This document shows, one piece after another, positions 32,720 through 43,018 of a stretch of DNA of 46,986 bases. Below the pieces are notes generated by a model. That model saw only the letters and a list, made by a program, of their open reading frames with translations, searched no databases and had not been told where the DNA came from. Location: assembly GCA_905235835.1 (NCBI GenBank), contig CAJONQ010000032.1:1-46986 (forward strand), written 5' to 3'. How positions within the stretch are numbered: position 1 is the stretch's first letter; each line of letters opens with the position of its first letter. The position numbers were made by a program, and so were the translations under genes. The DNA comes from an uncultured Prevotella sp. (lineage in GTDB: Bacteria > Bacteroidota > Bacteroidia > Bacteroidales > Bacteroidaceae).

Positions 32720-35461
32720 ATGGGAGTAAGATTAAATAAAGTATTATCTGAGCTGAATATAGGACTTCAGACGGCAGTTGATTTCCTAAAGAATAAGAAA
32801 GAGTTTGGTGAGGTCAAGGACGAGATGACGCCTAATACTAAAATCTCGGACGAGCAATATCAGGCATTGGTCGGTGAGTTCAAAGGCGATAAAGCCGTGA
32901 AGACACAGGCTGACATGATATTCACCAAGAAAGTCAAAGAAAAGAAAGTAGAGAAGCCCGAGAAGGTAGAGAAGAAGATTACCCTGACTGAGGAGAAGAT
33001 GGAGCAACGTCCACAGTTCAAGCAAGTGGGTAAGATAGACCTTGACAGTATCGGGAAGCCCTCAGTGAAGAAAGAACAGACCCCTGAGGCTGCTGCCGAA
33101 AGCCCAGTGGAGGAACCCGAGGTGGAGTCCAAGGAAGATATTGTAGTGGAAGAGCCTGTTGTGGAGGACTCTCCTATTTCTCAGCCAGAACCAGAGGAAG
33201 TTAATTCCGAGGCAGAGGAAGAGGAGCCGGAGACCGCATCTTCCGGCGTAAAAGTGATTGGTAAGATTGATCTGTCGTCCATCAACCAGAGTACTCGTCC
33301 AAAGAAGAAATCTAAGGAGGAGCGCCGTAAGGAGCGTGAGGAGAAAGCAGCCCAGCAGCATGCCGCCAGTGGTGAGCGCAGGAAACGTGAGCGTATCCGT
33401 ACAGGTAAGGTGGACATAGAGGCAGCTGCCAGTCAGACAAACCAACAACAAGGTAAGAAAAATAAGAATAAGGGTGGTAACCAGAACTTCAATGACAACC
33501 AGCAACAAGGTGGTGGCAAGAAGAACAAGAAGAACCGTCCTGTAAAGCCCTTGGAGGTGGATGATGAGGCAGTAGCACGTCAGGTAAAGGAGACGCTTGC
33601 TCGTCTGACCTCTAAGAATCAGAATAAGAAAGGTGCCAAGTATCGTCGTGAGAAGCGTGATGCCGTACAGGAGCGTTTGAGCGAGGAGATGGCAGCAGAG
33701 GCAGCAGAGAGCAAGGTATTGAAACTGACAGAATTTGTGACGGTCAGTGAGTTAGCCACCATGATGAATGTGGGTGTCAATCAAGTGATAGGTACCTGTA
33801 TGAGTATCGGTATCATGGTAAGTATCAACCAGCGTCTGGATGCCGAGACCATCAATATCGTTGCCGAGGAGTTTGGCTTTACTACAGAATATGTGAGTGC
33901 AGAGGTGCAGAATGCCATCACCGAGGAGGCAGATGACGAGAACGACCTCATCAGCCGTGCTCCAATCGTGACGGTAATGGGTCATGTCGACCATGGTAAG
34001 ACCTCTTTGCTTGACCATATCCGCAATACCAATGTGATTGCCGGTGAGGCTGGTGGTATTACCCAGCATATCGGTGCTTATAATGTGAAATTGAAGGACG
34101 GTCGTCAGATTACCTTCTTAGATACCCCAGGTCATGAGGCATTCACGGCGATGCGTGCCCGTGGTGCTCAGGTGACAGATATTGCCATTATCATTATCGC
34201 TGCGGATGACTCTGTGATGCCTACCACTAAGGAGGCTATCGCTCATGCACAGGCTGCTAATGTTCCGATGGTATTTGCTATCAACAAGATCGATAAGCCG
34301 GGAGCTAATCCTGATAAGATACGTGAGGATCTTGCCAATATGAACCTGCTTGTGGAAGAGTGGGGTGGTAAGTACCAGTGTCAGGAGATCAGTGCCAAGA
34401 AAGGAATGGGTGTCGACGAGCTGTTGGAGAAAGTACTCTTAGAAGCTGAGATGCTTGACCTGAAGGCTAATCCTAACCGTAAGGCAACAGGTAGTATCAT
34501 CGAGTCTTCTCTCGACAAGGGTCGTGGCTATGTCAGCACCGTGTTGGTATCTAATGGTACCTTGGAAGTTGGCGATGTCGTGATTGCCGGTACTGCATGG
34601 GGTAAGGTCAAGGCGATGTTCAATGAGCGTAACCAGCGTATTGAGAAGGCTGGTCCTGCTGAGCCTGCTATCATTCTCGGTTTGAATGGTGCTCCTACTG
34701 CAGGTGACTCTTTCCATGTGATGGAGACAGAGCAGGAGGCTCGTGAGATAGCCAACAAACGTACCCAGTTACAGCGTGAGCAGAGTCTGCGTACCACGAA
34801 GACCGTTGGTCTGGATGAGATCTCTCATCGTATTGCCCTTGGTGAGTTCCATGAGTTGAACATCATTGTCAAAGGTGATACAGACGGTAGTATCGAGGCA
34901 CTCTCTGACTCCTTCATTAAGTTGTCAACAGAGAAGGTACAGGTGAATGTTATTGCCAAGGCAGTTGGTCAGATATCAGAGAATGATGTCATGCTCGCTT
35001 CTGCCTCTGACGCTATCATCGTCGGTTTCCAGGTCCGTCCTTCTGCCGATGCCCGTCGTGCTGCAGAGCGTGAGGGTGTCGAGATTAATACCTATTCTAT
35101 TATCTATGATGCCATTGATGAGGTGAAGTCGACGATGGAGGGTATGCTCGACAAGGTGAAGAAGGAAGTTGTCACAGGTGAGATAGAGGTGAAGCAAGTC
35201 TTCAAGATCTCCAAGGTCGGTACTGTTGCCGGTGGTCTTGTTACCGAGGGTAAAGTACACTCGAAAGACAAGGCTCGTGTGGTTCGCGATGGTATCGTGA
35301 TCCATACAGCACCTATTGATGCCCTGAAGCGTTATAAAGATGACGCGAAGGAGGTGGCAACAGGTTTGGAGTGTGGTATCTCACTGGTGAACTTCAACGA
35401 TATCCAGGCAGGTGATATCATCGAGACCTTCATGGAGGTTGAGGTAGAACAGAAACTGTAA
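32720..35461 (+). CDS. infB: Translation initiation factor IF-2
   Basis: A 913-residue IF-2. The N-terminal domain ([20 protein letters not shown]) is followed by a long Lys/Glu/Gln/Asn-rich disordered linker (residues about 60-300) and the IF2_N2 domain ([17 protein letters not shown]). The GTPase has G1 GHVDHGKTS near residue 420, G3 DTPGHE, and G4 NKIDKP; beta-barrel and C-terminal fMet-tRNA domains complete it. IF-2 brings initiator tRNA to the ribosome. It is followed 2 bases later by sufB, so the Suf genes may be partly read from the same operon. Confidence 0.97.
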   Translation: MGVRLNKVLSELNIGLQTAVDFLKNKKEFGEVKDEMTPNTKISDEQYQALVGEFKGDKAVKTQADMIFTKKVKEKKVEKPEKVEKKITLTEEKMEQRPQFKQVGKIDLDSIGKPSVKKEQTPEAAAESPVEEPEVESKEDIVVEEPVVEDSPISQPEPEEVNSEAEEEEPETASSGVKVIGKIDLSSINQSTRPKKKSKEERRKEREEKAAQQHAASGERRKRERIRTGKVDIEAAASQTNQQQGKKNKNKGGNQNFNDNQQQGGGKKNKKNRPVKPLEVDDEAVARQVKETLARLTSKNQNKKGAKYRREKRDAVQERLSEEMAAEAAESKVLKLTEFVTVSELATMMNVGVNQVIGTCMSIGIMVSINQRLDAETINIVAEEFGFTTEYVSAEVQNAITEEADDENDLISRAPIVTVMGHVDHGKTSLLDHIRNTNVIAGEAGGITQHIGAYNVKLKDGRQITFLDTPGHEAFTAMRARGAQVTDIAIIIIAADDSVMPTTKEAIAHAQAANVPMVFAINKIDKPGANPDKIREDLANMNLLVEEWGGKYQCQEISAKKGMGVDELLEKVLLEAEMLDLKANPNRKATGSIIESSLDKGRGYVSTVLVSNGTLEVGDVVIAGTAWGKVKAMFNERNQRIEKAGPAEPAIILGLNGAPTAGDSFHVMETEQEAREIANKRTQLQREQSLRTTKTVGLDEISHRIALGEFHELNIIVKGDTDGSIEALSDSFIKLSTEKVQVNVIAKAVGQISENDVMLASASDAIIVGFQVRPSADARRAAEREGVEINTYSIIYDAIDEVKSTMEGMLDKVKKEVVTGEIEVKQVFKISKVGTVAGGLVTEGKVHSKDKARVVRDGIVIHTAPIDALKRYKDDAKEVATGLECGISLVNFNDIQAGDIIETFMEVEVEQKL

Positions 35462-35463
35462 TA

Positions 35464-36912
35464 ATGTCAGAAAACAAAAATGAGTTTGTCCGTCAGGTAG
35501 CTGAACAGAAATACGAGTTCGGCTTCACCACGGATGTACATACTGAGATTATAGAGAAAGGGCTGAACGAGGATATCGTTCGGCTCATCTCTGCTAAGAA
35601 GGGCGAGCCCGACTGGATGCTCGACTTTCGCTTAAAGGCTTTCCGTTATTGGCAAGAGCAGGAACAGCCGTCATGGGGACATGTGCATGTACCCCCTATC
35701 GACTATCAGGCTATCTCATACTATGCCGACCCGATGGCGAAGAAACCAAAGGGAGATGGCAAGATAGACCCAGCGTTAGAGAAGACCTTCGATAAGTTAG
35801 GTATTCCTTTGGAGGAGCGTCTGGCGTTGAGTGGTAATGTTGCTGTGGATGCCATCATGGACTCTGTGTCTGTGAAGACGACCTTCAAGGAGAAACTATC
35901 CGAGTTAGGTGTTATCTTCTGCTCGATCGGTGATGCGATAAAGAATCATCCCGATCTGGTACGTGAGTATTTAGGTACGGTAGTGCCTTATCGCGATAAT
36001 TTCTTTGCGGCTTTAAACAGTGCTGTATTCTCAGACGGTTCGTTTGTCTATATACCGAAAGGTGTTCGCTGTCCCATGGAGCTGAGCAGTTATTTCCGTA
36101 TCAACGCCCGTAACACCGGGCAGTTTGAGCGTACCTTGATTATTGCCGACGATGATGCCTATGTGAGTTATCTGGAAGGATGTACGGCTCCGATGCGCGA
36201 CGAGAATCAGTTGCATGCCGCTATCGTGGAGATTATCGTCAAAGACCGTGCCGAGGTGAAATACTCAACGGTGCAGAACTGGTATCCTGGTGATGAGAAT
36301 GGAAAAGGTGGTGTGCTGAACTTAGTGACGAAGCGTGGTGACCTGCGTGGAGTAGACTCCAAATTGTCGTGGACGCAGGTAGAGACGGGTAGTGCTATTA
36401 CGTGGAAATACCCCTCCTGTGTGCTGCGTGGTGACAACTCACAAGCAGAGTTCTATAGTGTTGCAGTGACCAACAACTATCAGGAGGCAGACACAGGTAC
36501 GAAGATGATACACATGGGAAAGAACACCAAGTCGACCATCATCTCAAAAGGAATCTCGGCAGGTCATTCCCAGAACTCATACCGTGGACTGGTGCGAGCC
36601 ACCTCGAATGCCGATAATGCCCGTAACTATAGCTCCTGTGACTCATTGTTGTTAGGCTCGGAGTGTGGTGCCCATACATTCCCTTATATGGATATCCATA
36701 ACGACACCGCCATCGTGGAGCATGAGGCGACGACCTCCAAGATTTCAGAGGACCAGCTCTTCTATTGTAACCAGCGTGGTATTCCCACGGAGCAGGCTGT
36801 TGGCTTGATCGTCAATGGTTATGCCAAGGAAGTGCTGAACAAGTTACCCATGGAGTTTGCCGTGGAGGCACGTAAACTATTATCAGTATCATTAGAAGGA
36901 ACAGTAGGATAA
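35464..36912 (+). CDS. sufB: Fe-S cluster assembly scaffold protein SufB
   Basis: A 482-residue SufB. The right-handed beta-helix core contains [49 protein letters not shown] and the C-terminal [19 protein letters not shown]. The conserved Cys and Glu/His positions for cluster building and SufD binding are present. SufB with SufC and SufD forms the SufBC2D scaffold that assembles Fe-S clusters in the cytoplasm. Placed 2 bases after infB and 3 before sufC. Confidence 0.97.
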   Translation: MSENKNEFVRQVAEQKYEFGFTTDVHTEIIEKGLNEDIVRLISAKKGEPDWMLDFRLKAFRYWQEQEQPSWGHVHVPPIDYQAISYYADPMAKKPKGDGKIDPALEKTFDKLGIPLEERLALSGNVAVDAIMDSVSVKTTFKEKLSELGVIFCSIGDAIKNHPDLVREYLGTVVPYRDNFFAALNSAVFSDGSFVYIPKGVRCPMELSSYFRINARNTGQFERTLIIADDDAYVSYLEGCTAPMRDENQLHAAIVEIIVKDRAEVKYSTVQNWYPGDENGKGGVLNLVTKRGDLRGVDSKLSWTQVETGSAITWKYPSCVLRGDNSQAEFYSVAVTNNYQEADTGTKMIHMGKNTKSTIISKGISAGHSQNSYRGLVRATSNADNARNYSSCDSLLLGSECGAHTFPYMDIHNDTAIVEHEATTSKISEDQLFYCNQRGIPTEQAVGLIVNGYAKEVLNKLPMEFAVEARKLLSVSLEGTVG

Positions 36913-36915
36913 GAT

Positions 36916-37665
36916 ATGTTAGAAGTAAGAAACTTACACGCCAAGATTGGTGACAAAGAGATATTAAGAGGTATAAATCTTACCATTAAGGACGGTGAGA
37001 CGCATGCCATTATGGGACCCAATGGTTCTGGTAAGTCAACCCTCTCAGCAGTGCTGGTGGGTAATCCCCTCTATGAGGTGACAGCAGGTGAAGCATACTT
37101 CAATGGGAAGAACCTGTTGGAGATGAAACCAGAAGACCGTGCCCATGAGGGATTGTTCCTCTCTTTCCAGTATCCTGTGGAGATTCCTGGAGTGTCTATG
37201 ACCAACTTCATGAAAGCAGCGATCAATGAGAAGCGTAAATACCAAGGACTGCCAGAGTTGAAGGCCTCCGACTTCATCAAACTGATGCGTGAGAAGCAGA
37301 AGATTGTGGAGTTGGATAACAAACTCGCTAACCGTTCAGTGAATGAGGGCTTCAGTGGTGGTGAGAAGAAACGTAATGAGATCTTCCAGATGGCGATGCT
37401 CGAACCCCAACTCTCCATCCTCGATGAGACAGACTCAGGACTGGATGTGGATGCCATGCGTATTGTCGCAGAGGGGGTCAATAAGCTGCGCACACCAGAC
37501 ACCTCCTGTATCGTGATTACTCACTACGACCGTCTGTTGGAGATGATACGCCCTGATGTGGTACATGTGCTCTATAAAGGACAGATCGTGAAGACAGCAG
37601 GTCCTGAGTTGGCAAAAGAAATACAGGAACATGGTTACGACTGGATAAAGGCTGAGGTGGAATGA
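36916..37665 (+). CDS. sufC: Fe-S assembly ATPase SufC
   Basis: A 249-residue ABC-type ATPase: Walker A MGPNGSGKST near residue 36, ABC signature NEGFSGGEKKRNEI near 146, Walker B LSILDETDSGLD near 168 and the H-loop VITHYDRLL. It powers the SufBC2D complex rather than transport, and no membrane partner is coded nearby. Its end overlaps sufD by 4 bases. Confidence 0.97.
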   Translation: MLEVRNLHAKIGDKEILRGINLTIKDGETHAIMGPNGSGKSTLSAVLVGNPLYEVTAGEAYFNGKNLLEMKPEDRAHEGLFLSFQYPVEIPGVSMTNFMKAAINEKRKYQGLPELKASDFIKLMREKQKIVELDNKLANRSVNEGFSGGEKKRNEIFQMAMLEPQLSILDETDSGLDVDAMRIVAEGVNKLRTPDTSCIVITHYDRLLEMIRPDVVHVLYKGQIVKTAGPELAKEIQEHGYDWIKAEVE

Positions 37666-38987
37666 AGAGTGAACAGCAATATATAGAGCTCTATGAACAG
37701 GCACGTGGGATGATTGTTCAGCATTCGTCTGATGTGATGAATGCCGTGCGTGATGGTGCCTATGAGAACCTGAAGGCGAAAGGCTTCCCATCCCGTAAAG
37801 TGGAGCGCTATAAATATACCGATATGCAGTCGCTCTTTGAGCCAGACTATGGACTGAACCTCAATCGTCTGGAGATTCCTGTCGACCCCTATGACGCCTT
37901 TCGTTGTGATGTACCCAATCTGAGTACATCACTCTACTTCGTCGTCAATGATGCTTTTTATTCGAAGGTGACCCCCAAGAGCCATCTCCCAGAGGGAGTT
38001 ATCATAGGGTCTTTGAAAGAGTTCGCCACCACAGACTATTACCATCAGTTAGCCTCTAAGGATGATGATGCCGTGACGAGTCTGAATACGATGCTGGCAC
38101 AGGATGGACTCTATGTCTTTATACCTAAAGGTGTTGTGCTCGACCGTGCCATTCAGATTATAAACATTCTTCGCTCGGATGTCGACTTGATGGTGAATCG
38201 TCGAGTGCTGATTATCGTAGAGGAGGGAGCGGAGGCAAAATTCCTGTTCTGTGACCATGCGGCAGACGACCGTCATTTCCTCACTACTCAGGTCATTGAG
38301 GCTTTTGTGGGAGAGAACGCCAAACTCGATCTCTACTGTCTGGAAGAGACCCATGCCAAGAACGTACGTGTCAGCAATGTCTATATCGACCAGCAGGCAA
38401 ATAGTCGTGTCAATCACAATGTCATCACTTTGCATAATGGTATCACCCGTAATAAACTCGATCTCCATCTGAGTGGCGAGGGTGCCGAGTGTTTCTGTAA
38501 TGGTTGTGTGATAGCCGACAAACAGCAGCATGTGGATAATAACACGTTGATTACCCATCATGTTCCCCATTGTACGAGTCAGGAACTCTATAAATATGTG
38601 CTGAACGATGAGGCTGTGGGTGCTTTCGCAGGTAAGGTGTATGTGGCAAAGGATGCGCAGAAGACATCCTCGCAGATGACCAACCAGAATCTCTGTGCCA
38701 CTAAGAAAGCAAGGATGTATACCCAGCCGATGCTGGAGATCTATGCGGATGATGTGAAGTGTGCCCATGGCTCTACTGTCGGACAGTTGAATGATGCGGC
38801 GATGTTCTATATGCGGCAGCGTGGTATACCAGAGAAAGAAGCACGTCTCCTGTTGCAGAATGCTTTCATCAACGAGGTCATCGACCAGATGGAATTGGAG
38901 CCGTTGCGTAATCGTCTGCACTACCTGGTAGAGAAACGTTTCCGTGGCGAGTTGAATAAGTGTGAAGGTTGTAAACTCTGTAAGTAA
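37662..38987 (+). CDS. sufD: Fe-S assembly protein SufD
   Basis: A 441-residue SufD. The N-terminal helical domain includes GFPSRKVERYKYTDMQSLFE; the beta-helix contains LYVFIPKGVVLDRAIQI, INLRSDVDLMVNRR-like strands and the C-terminal AHGSTVGQLNDAAMFYMRQR, including the conserved His used in cluster formation. The final residues (KCEGCKLCK) add a Cys pair. It is translationally coupled to sufC by a 4-base overlap and to sufS by a 1-base overlap. Confidence 0.95.
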   Translation: MKSEQQYIELYEQARGMIVQHSSDVMNAVRDGAYENLKAKGFPSRKVERYKYTDMQSLFEPDYGLNLNRLEIPVDPYDAFRCDVPNLSTSLYFVVNDAFYSKVTPKSHLPEGVIIGSLKEFATTDYYHQLASKDDDAVTSLNTMLAQDGLYVFIPKGVVLDRAIQIINILRSDVDLMVNRRVLIIVEEGAEAKFLFCDHAADDRHFLTTQVIEAFVGENAKLDLYCLEETHAKNVRVSNVYIDQQANSRVNHNVITLHNGITRNKLDLHLSGEGAECFCNGCVIADKQQHVDNNTLITHHVPHCTSQELYKYVLNDEAVGAFAGKVYVAKDAQKTSSQMTNQNLCATKKARMYTQPMLEIYADDVKCAHGSTVGQLNDAAMFYMRQRGIPEKEARLLLQNAFINEVIDQMELEPLRNRLHYLVEKRFRGELNKCEGCKLCK

Positions 38988-40243
38988 TGATATATAATAT
39001 AAATAAGGTACGTGAGGATTTCCCGATCTTGTCCAGGGAGGTGTATGGTAAGCCGTTGGTATATCTCGATAATGCGGCGACGACCCAGAAACCACTCTGT
39101 GTGTTGGACGCTATGCGGGAGGAATACCTGAATGTGAATGCCAATGTGCATCGTGGTGTGCATTATCTGTCACAACAGGCAACGGATTTGCATGAGGCGG
39201 CACGTGAGAAGGTGCGTCAGTTTATCAATGCCCGTAAGACAGAGGAGATTATCTTCACTCGTGGTACGACCGAGGCGATCAACCTCGTAGCCTCGTCGTT
39301 CTGCGAGTCGCAGATGCAGGCTGGCGACGAGGTACTTGTCACTGAGATGGAGCATCATTCCAACATCGTCTCTTGGCAACTCCAGGTAATGAAGCGTGGC
39401 ATCGTCGTCAAACATATCCCCATCACCGACGATGGCATCCTCGATCTCTCAACTCTCAACTCTCAACTCTCAACGAAGACAAAGCTGGTTAGTATCGCCC
39501 ATGTCAGCAATGTGCTGGGAACGGTGAATCCTGTCGATGACATCATAAAGACGGCTCACGCCCATGGTATTCCTGTCTTGGTGGATGGTGCCCAGAGTGC
39601 CCCCCACATGCCAATAGACGTACAGGCAATGGATTGCGACTTCTATGCATTCAGTGGTCATAAGATGTACGGACCAACGGGTATTGGTGTGCTGTATGGT
39701 AAGGAGGAATGGTTAGAGAAACTGCCACCTTATCAGGGAGGTGGTGAGATGATAGACAAGGTGACATGGGAGAAGACCACCTTCGAGCGTCTGCCCTTTA
39801 AGTTTGAGGCAGGAACTCCCGATTATGTCGCTACCCACGGACTTGCTACTGCCATCGATTATATCCATTCGATTGGTATGGAGAATATCCAGCAGCACGA
39901 ACAAGCGTTGACACGCTATTGTATGGAGCAGTTGCAGACCATTGAGGGTATGAGGATTTACGGACCGCAACTATCAGCTCCTTCCCCCTCAACAGGGGGA
40001 CAGAGGGGGGGCTCCAAGGACGCAGTGGTTTCCTTTAATGTGGGTGATATCCATCATCTGGATTTAGGAACCCTCCTCGACCGTCTGGGTATAGCTGTCC
40101 GTACTGGTCATCATTGTGCCCAGCCACTGATGGACCGTTTGGGAATCCAAGGAACAGTACGAGCCTCTTTCGCCCTTTATAATACCAAGGAAGAGGTAGA
40201 TGCCCTCGTCGCTGGTATTCGTCGCGTCAGTAAAATGTTCTAA
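38987..40243 (+). CDS. sufS: Cysteine desulfurase SufS
   Basis: A 418-residue PLP enzyme that supplies sulfur from cysteine to SufBCD. The PLP lysine is in YAFSGHKMYGPTGIGVLYG (near residue 229), the catalytic Cys in VRTGHHCAQP (near 375), and the N-terminus has VYLDNAATTQKP. Two odd features are present: four perfect CTCTCAA units lie in the coding sequence at 39446-39473, and about 14 extra residues (SAPSPSTGGQRGGSK region, residues about 329-344) are encoded by a C-run/G-run hairpin sequence. Both look like short genomic repeats tolerated in surface loops. The catalytic residues are intact. Confidence 0.96.
   Translation: MIYNINKVREDFPILSREVYGKPLVYLDNAATTQKPLCVLDAMREEYLNVNANVHRGVHYLSQQATDLHEAAREKVRQFINARKTEEIIFTRGTTEAINLVASSFCESQMQAGDEVLVTEMEHHSNIVSWQLQVMKRGIVVKHIPITDDGILDLSTLNSQLSTKTKLVSIAHVSNVLGTVNPVDDIIKTAHAHGIPVLVDGAQSAPHMPIDVQAMDCDFYAFSGHKMYGPTGIGVLYGKEEWLEKLPPYQGGGEMIDKVTWEKTTFERLPFKFEAGTPDYVATHGLATAIDYIHSIGMENIQQHEQALTRYCMEQLQTIEGMRIYGPQLSAPSPSTGGQRGGSKDAVVSFNVGDIHHLDLGTLLDRLGIAVRTGHHCAQPLMDRLGIQGTVRASFALYNTKEEVDALVAGIRRVSKMF
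39446..39473. repeat. (CTCTCAA)4 tandem heptamer inside sufS
   Basis: Four perfect copies of a 7-base unit in tandem. As the unit is not a multiple of three, gain or loss of a copy would shift the sufS frame. The encoded residues (STLNSQLST) fit the family length at this point. Confidence 0.9.
39984..40011. repeat. C-run/G-run palindromic repeat inside sufS
   Basis: CCCCC (39984-39988) and GGGGG (39995-39999) bracket TCAACA, with a second run of seven G at 40005-40011. The pattern resembles short palindromic repeats scattered in Prevotella-type genomes. Here it lies in frame and encodes an extra loop. Confidence 0.55.
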
Positions 40244-40245
40244 TC

Positions 40246-40848
40246 ATGCTTGCAAGTCATTTATACGAAGGAAAGGTAGAGGCTGGCTGTGACGAGGCAG
40301 GTCGTGGTTGTCTTGCTGGTAGTGTCTATGCAGCGGCTGTCATCTTCCCGGAGGATTATCAGAATGCGGAGCTGAACGACTCCAAGCAACTGACGGACAA
40401 GCGTCGAAAGCAATTGCGAGAGATCATCGAGCATGACGCTGTCGCATGGGCTGTGGGTATCGTGACACCAGAGGAGATAGACAAGATGAATATCCTGAAC
40501 GCCTCTATTCTCGCCATGCACCGTGCCCTCGACCAGCTGAAGGTGCGTCCAGAGGCTGTCATCGTGGATGGCAACCGCTTCAAACCTTATCAGAAACTAC
40601 CTCATACCACTATTGTCAAAGGTGATGGGAAATATCTTTCCATCGCAGCTGCCTCCATCCTTGCCAAGACCTATCGTGACGACTATATGGATCGTCTTGC
40701 TGAGGAATACCCTCAATATGACTGGCTTTCCAACAAGGGCTATCCTACCAAGAAGCATCGCGAGGCGATTCGACAGTATGGTATTACCCCCTACCATCGC
40801 AAGACCTTTAATATGTTGGGCGATGGACAACTCTCTTTTGATTTTTAA
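40246..40848 (+). CDS. rnhB: Ribonuclease HII
   Basis: A 200-residue RNase HII. The signature GCDEAGRGCLAGSVYAAAV (catalytic Asp and Glu near residues 15-16) and the later acidic residues in DQLKVRPEAVIVDGNRF and SIAAASILAKTYRDDYM match the family, which cleaves the RNA of RNA-DNA hybrids and removes misincorporated ribonucleotides. The full length agrees with the usual size. It follows sufS after 2 bases. Confidence 0.96.
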   Translation: MLASHLYEGKVEAGCDEAGRGCLAGSVYAAAVIFPEDYQNAELNDSKQLTDKRRKQLREIIEHDAVAWAVGIVTPEEIDKMNILNASILAMHRALDQLKVRPEAVIVDGNRFKPYQKLPHTTIVKGDGKYLSIAAASILAKTYRDDYMDRLAEEYPQYDWLSNKGYPTKKHREAIRQYGITPYHRKTFNMLGDGQLSFDF

Positions 40849-40866
40849 CATAAAACCATTCCAGAT

Positions 40867-42474
40867 ATGACCTTACATTGTTTTTTCCTTGCAGCCATTA
40901 CTTCCCTGTTGAGTCAGTTCGACCAGAAACAGGATGTCGCATCTGCCAATCAGTTTTTCCAGCAACTCGACCAGGAGTCGTTCACCGATGAGCGTATCTC
41001 GTTCAAGAGCGGGACACCCCAAGACTCCCTTTGCCAGCAGGTATGGTACTGGGCTGCCGAGTGGTACTACGACCAGCAGCAATACGAGCAGGCGGCAGAC
41101 TATGGTAAGAAGGCTATACCCTTGTATCGTTATGACAACGACGACAAGGCTGCTTGTCTGAATATCCTTGGTTGTATCTATGTGCGGATGGGAGATATCC
41201 AGCATGCCGCAGAGTATGCGAAGGAGTGTCTGCGTATCGATATGAAGAGTGGGGACGACAATCGTATCTCGTCCAGTATGAATACAGTAGCGGGTATCTA
41301 TATGGCTGGTCACCAACCCAAGGAGGCGGAGGAGTATATCCTTGGCGCACTGGAGCATGCCGCAAAAGTCAATAACCCGGCTCGCAAAGCGGTCATTATG
41401 GGTATGGCATCGGAGATATACCATTCGTTGGGTGACGACAATAAAGCATTGTCGTATGCGGAACAAGCCTACGAGATTGACTCCCAACTGAAACGGGAGC
41501 CACAGGCAAGTATCCGTCTGTCGCAGAAAGCATCGGCATTGTTGGGACTCCATCGCTATCAGGAGGCAGAGACCATCTATCGCAAGATCATCCCCGTCCT
41601 CAAGCAAGTGGGTGACTACCACTCGTATGCCATCGCTCTCAACCGCTTGGGTATGTCGTTGCTCTGTCAGGAGCGACAGCGGGAAGCCATTCCCTATTAT
41701 CAGGAGGCTGCCATACTCTTCTCGATGATGGGTGACCTCTATAACGAGATTCATGCACAGAGAGGACTTTGTGAGAGTTATTGGAAACTGAATCCCGACT
41801 CGGCAAAGATAGCACTCGACCGCTTCGACTTGTTGAAAGACTCCCTCTATAAGCAATCCACTGCGGAGAGCCTTGCCCGTTATAATGCTGAGTTCGACAA
41901 CGACCAGTTACTACAAGAGAATGAGGAGGTGCGTGCTGCCCATCAGCGTACCATCGTGATAGCCATCATCGTTATCCTGCTGCTCGCAGCCCTCGGCTGG
42001 TGGTATATCCGTCGTGTCCATCAGAAAGAGAAGGAGCATGTGGAGGCGTTGATGCGTGAGATAGAACTCTTACGTAAGGAGTCTGACAGCAAACCTGAGG
42101 TAGAAGAGCAGAAGGAGGAGCCAACAACACAGATACCCGATGAGGATCGTAAGTTCCTCATGCGAGTGGTGGAGGTGGTCAACGACAGGATGCCATCGGG
42201 TCAGATCAGTGTGGAGCAGATAGCGTCTGACCTGAATATGAGTGCACAGACCTTCCGTCGCCGTTTGCAGAGTGCCGCAGGAGAGACACCCAAGGCTTTC
42301 GTATCGGCTATCCAGATGGAGAAAGCTGGTAAGTTGCTCAAGGAGAACCCCGATCTCCCCATCCTGCAAGTGGCAAGTCTGTGCGGCTTCGAGGAGAGCA
42401 GTTCCTTTGCCCATACCTTCAAACGTGTCTTCGGCATGTCACCCAAGCAGTATCGCGAACAGGGGGAACGGTGA
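40867..42474 (+). CDS. TPR / transmembrane / AraC-type membrane regulator
   Basis: A 535-residue protein with an N-terminal signal or anchor (HCFFLAAITSLLSQF), TPR repeats at residues about 55-350, a transmembrane segment at about 360-382 (TIVIAIIVILLLAALGWWYI), a coiled/acidic linker and a C-terminal AraC-type double HTH (residues about 430-535, ISVEQIASDLNMSAQTFRRR and LQVASLCGFEESSSFAHTF). It fits the Bacteroidales one-component regulators that place a TPR sensor outside and the DNA-binding domain inside. The target genes cannot be told from sequence. It ends before a good terminator (42571-42609). Confidence 0.88.
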   Translation: MTLHCFFLAAITSLLSQFDQKQDVASANQFFQQLDQESFTDERISFKSGTPQDSLCQQVWYWAAEWYYDQQQYEQAADYGKKAIPLYRYDNDDKAACLNILGCIYVRMGDIQHAAEYAKECLRIDMKSGDDNRISSSMNTVAGIYMAGHQPKEAEEYILGALEHAAKVNNPARKAVIMGMASEIYHSLGDDNKALSYAEQAYEIDSQLKREPQASIRLSQKASALLGLHRYQEAETIYRKIIPVLKQVGDYHSYAIALNRLGMSLLCQERQREAIPYYQEAAILFSMMGDLYNEIHAQRGLCESYWKLNPDSAKIALDRFDLLKDSLYKQSTAESLARYNAEFDNDQLLQENEEVRAAHQRTIVIAIIVILLLAALGWWYIRRVHQKEKEHVEALMREIELLRKESDSKPEVEEQKEEPTTQIPDEDRKFLMRVVEVVNDRMPSGQISVEQIASDLNMSAQTFRRRLQSAAGETPKAFVSAIQMEKAGKLLKENPDLPILQVASLCGFEESSSFAHTFKRVFGMSPKQYREQGER

Positions 42475-42570
42475 AAACTGTAACCTCCTTTGAGGTCGGA
42501 AAACACCTCTGTGAGGGTCATCCGGTATCAGGGTAATTGCAACAAAGGCAATTATTGTTGACAACAAATA

Positions 42571-42609
42571 GAGCGGTTCATGACAGCAAATGAACCGTTC
42601 TTTTTCTTT
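42571..42609 (+). terminator. Intrinsic terminator after the AraC-type regulator
   Basis: GAGCGGTTCA (42571-42580) and TGAACCGTTC (42591-42600) form a 10-bp stem with one G-T pair and a 10-base loop, followed by TTTTTCTTT. The 42475-42799 gap otherwise contains only the repeat and promoter listed next; I see no protein gene in it. Confidence 0.85.
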
Positions 42610-42692
42610 GTTGAAGGAATTTTGGAAGAAAATAACAAGTATTCCTGCGAAGATTGGAAGATTTTATCAACTATCAAAGCCCCCTTTTGTAG

Positions 42693-42700
42693 TAACTTTG
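42693..42700 (+). promoter_or_regulatory. -7 promoter element before the small coiled-coil gene
   Basis: TAACTTTG followed by C matches TAnnTTTGC. It is 99 bases before ATG 42800, so the transcript would carry the cruciform repeat in its leader. Confidence 0.55.
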
Positions 42701-42710
42701 CATTTGAAAA

Positions 42711-42780
42711 TGCGAAGGTGCTTACGCTCGGCAAATGAAAGCATGCTTTCTTTGCACTCGCTTAACCGCACCTTTGCAAA
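42711..42780. repeat. Nested inverted repeat (cruciform)
   Basis: Outer arms TGCGAAGGTGC (42711-42721) and GCACCTTTGCA (42768-42778) pair with one G-T. Inside is the near-perfect palindrome GCAAATGAAAGC/GCTTTCTTTGC centred on GCATGC (42731-42755). The structure lies between the -7 element and ATG 42800. It resembles a REP- or MITE-like extragenic element. Confidence 0.65.
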
Positions 42781-42799
42781 CGGAAATTGATACTGTAAG

Positions 42800-42988
42800 A
42801 TGAGTAAGACAGACCGACAACAAGAGGCAACCCAATTCTCCTTCGACTATCTGAACAGCCTGATGGAGCAGGAGGGAGTGGTGGAACGGATGGTCGAGAA
42901 AAGAATCCGCCAACTGGAGCCCCGACTGGAGAAACTCATCGACCAGAAGATCGAACAGCAGATGCAAAAACTTATCAATAATAAATAA
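42800..42988 (+). CDS. Small coiled-coil protein
   Basis: A 62-residue charged protein. Residues about 15-60 are one long helix with heptad-like Leu/Ile (LNSLMEQEGVVERMVEKRIR, then LEPRLEKLIDQKIEQQMQKL). No family is recognised. A promoter and a cruciform repeat lie upstream. Codon use looks ordinary, and the short gene is plausible because the helix pattern is sustained. Confidence 0.6.
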   Translation: MSKTDRQQEATQFSFDYLNSLMEQEGVVERMVEKRIRQLEPRLEKLIDQKIEQQMQKLINNK

Positions 42989-43018
42989 TGTATTAACCAT
43001 TTAAAAACAAAACGTGTT

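Noticed and set aside
38049..39095. Long minus-strand open frame of 348 codons opposite sufD
   Set aside because: It mirrors a conserved sufD gene and the translation is low-complexity Thr/His/Leu without domains.
40873..41856. Long minus-strand open frame of 327 codons opposite the TPR-AraC gene
   Set aside because: Antisense to a well supported gene, with no family match.
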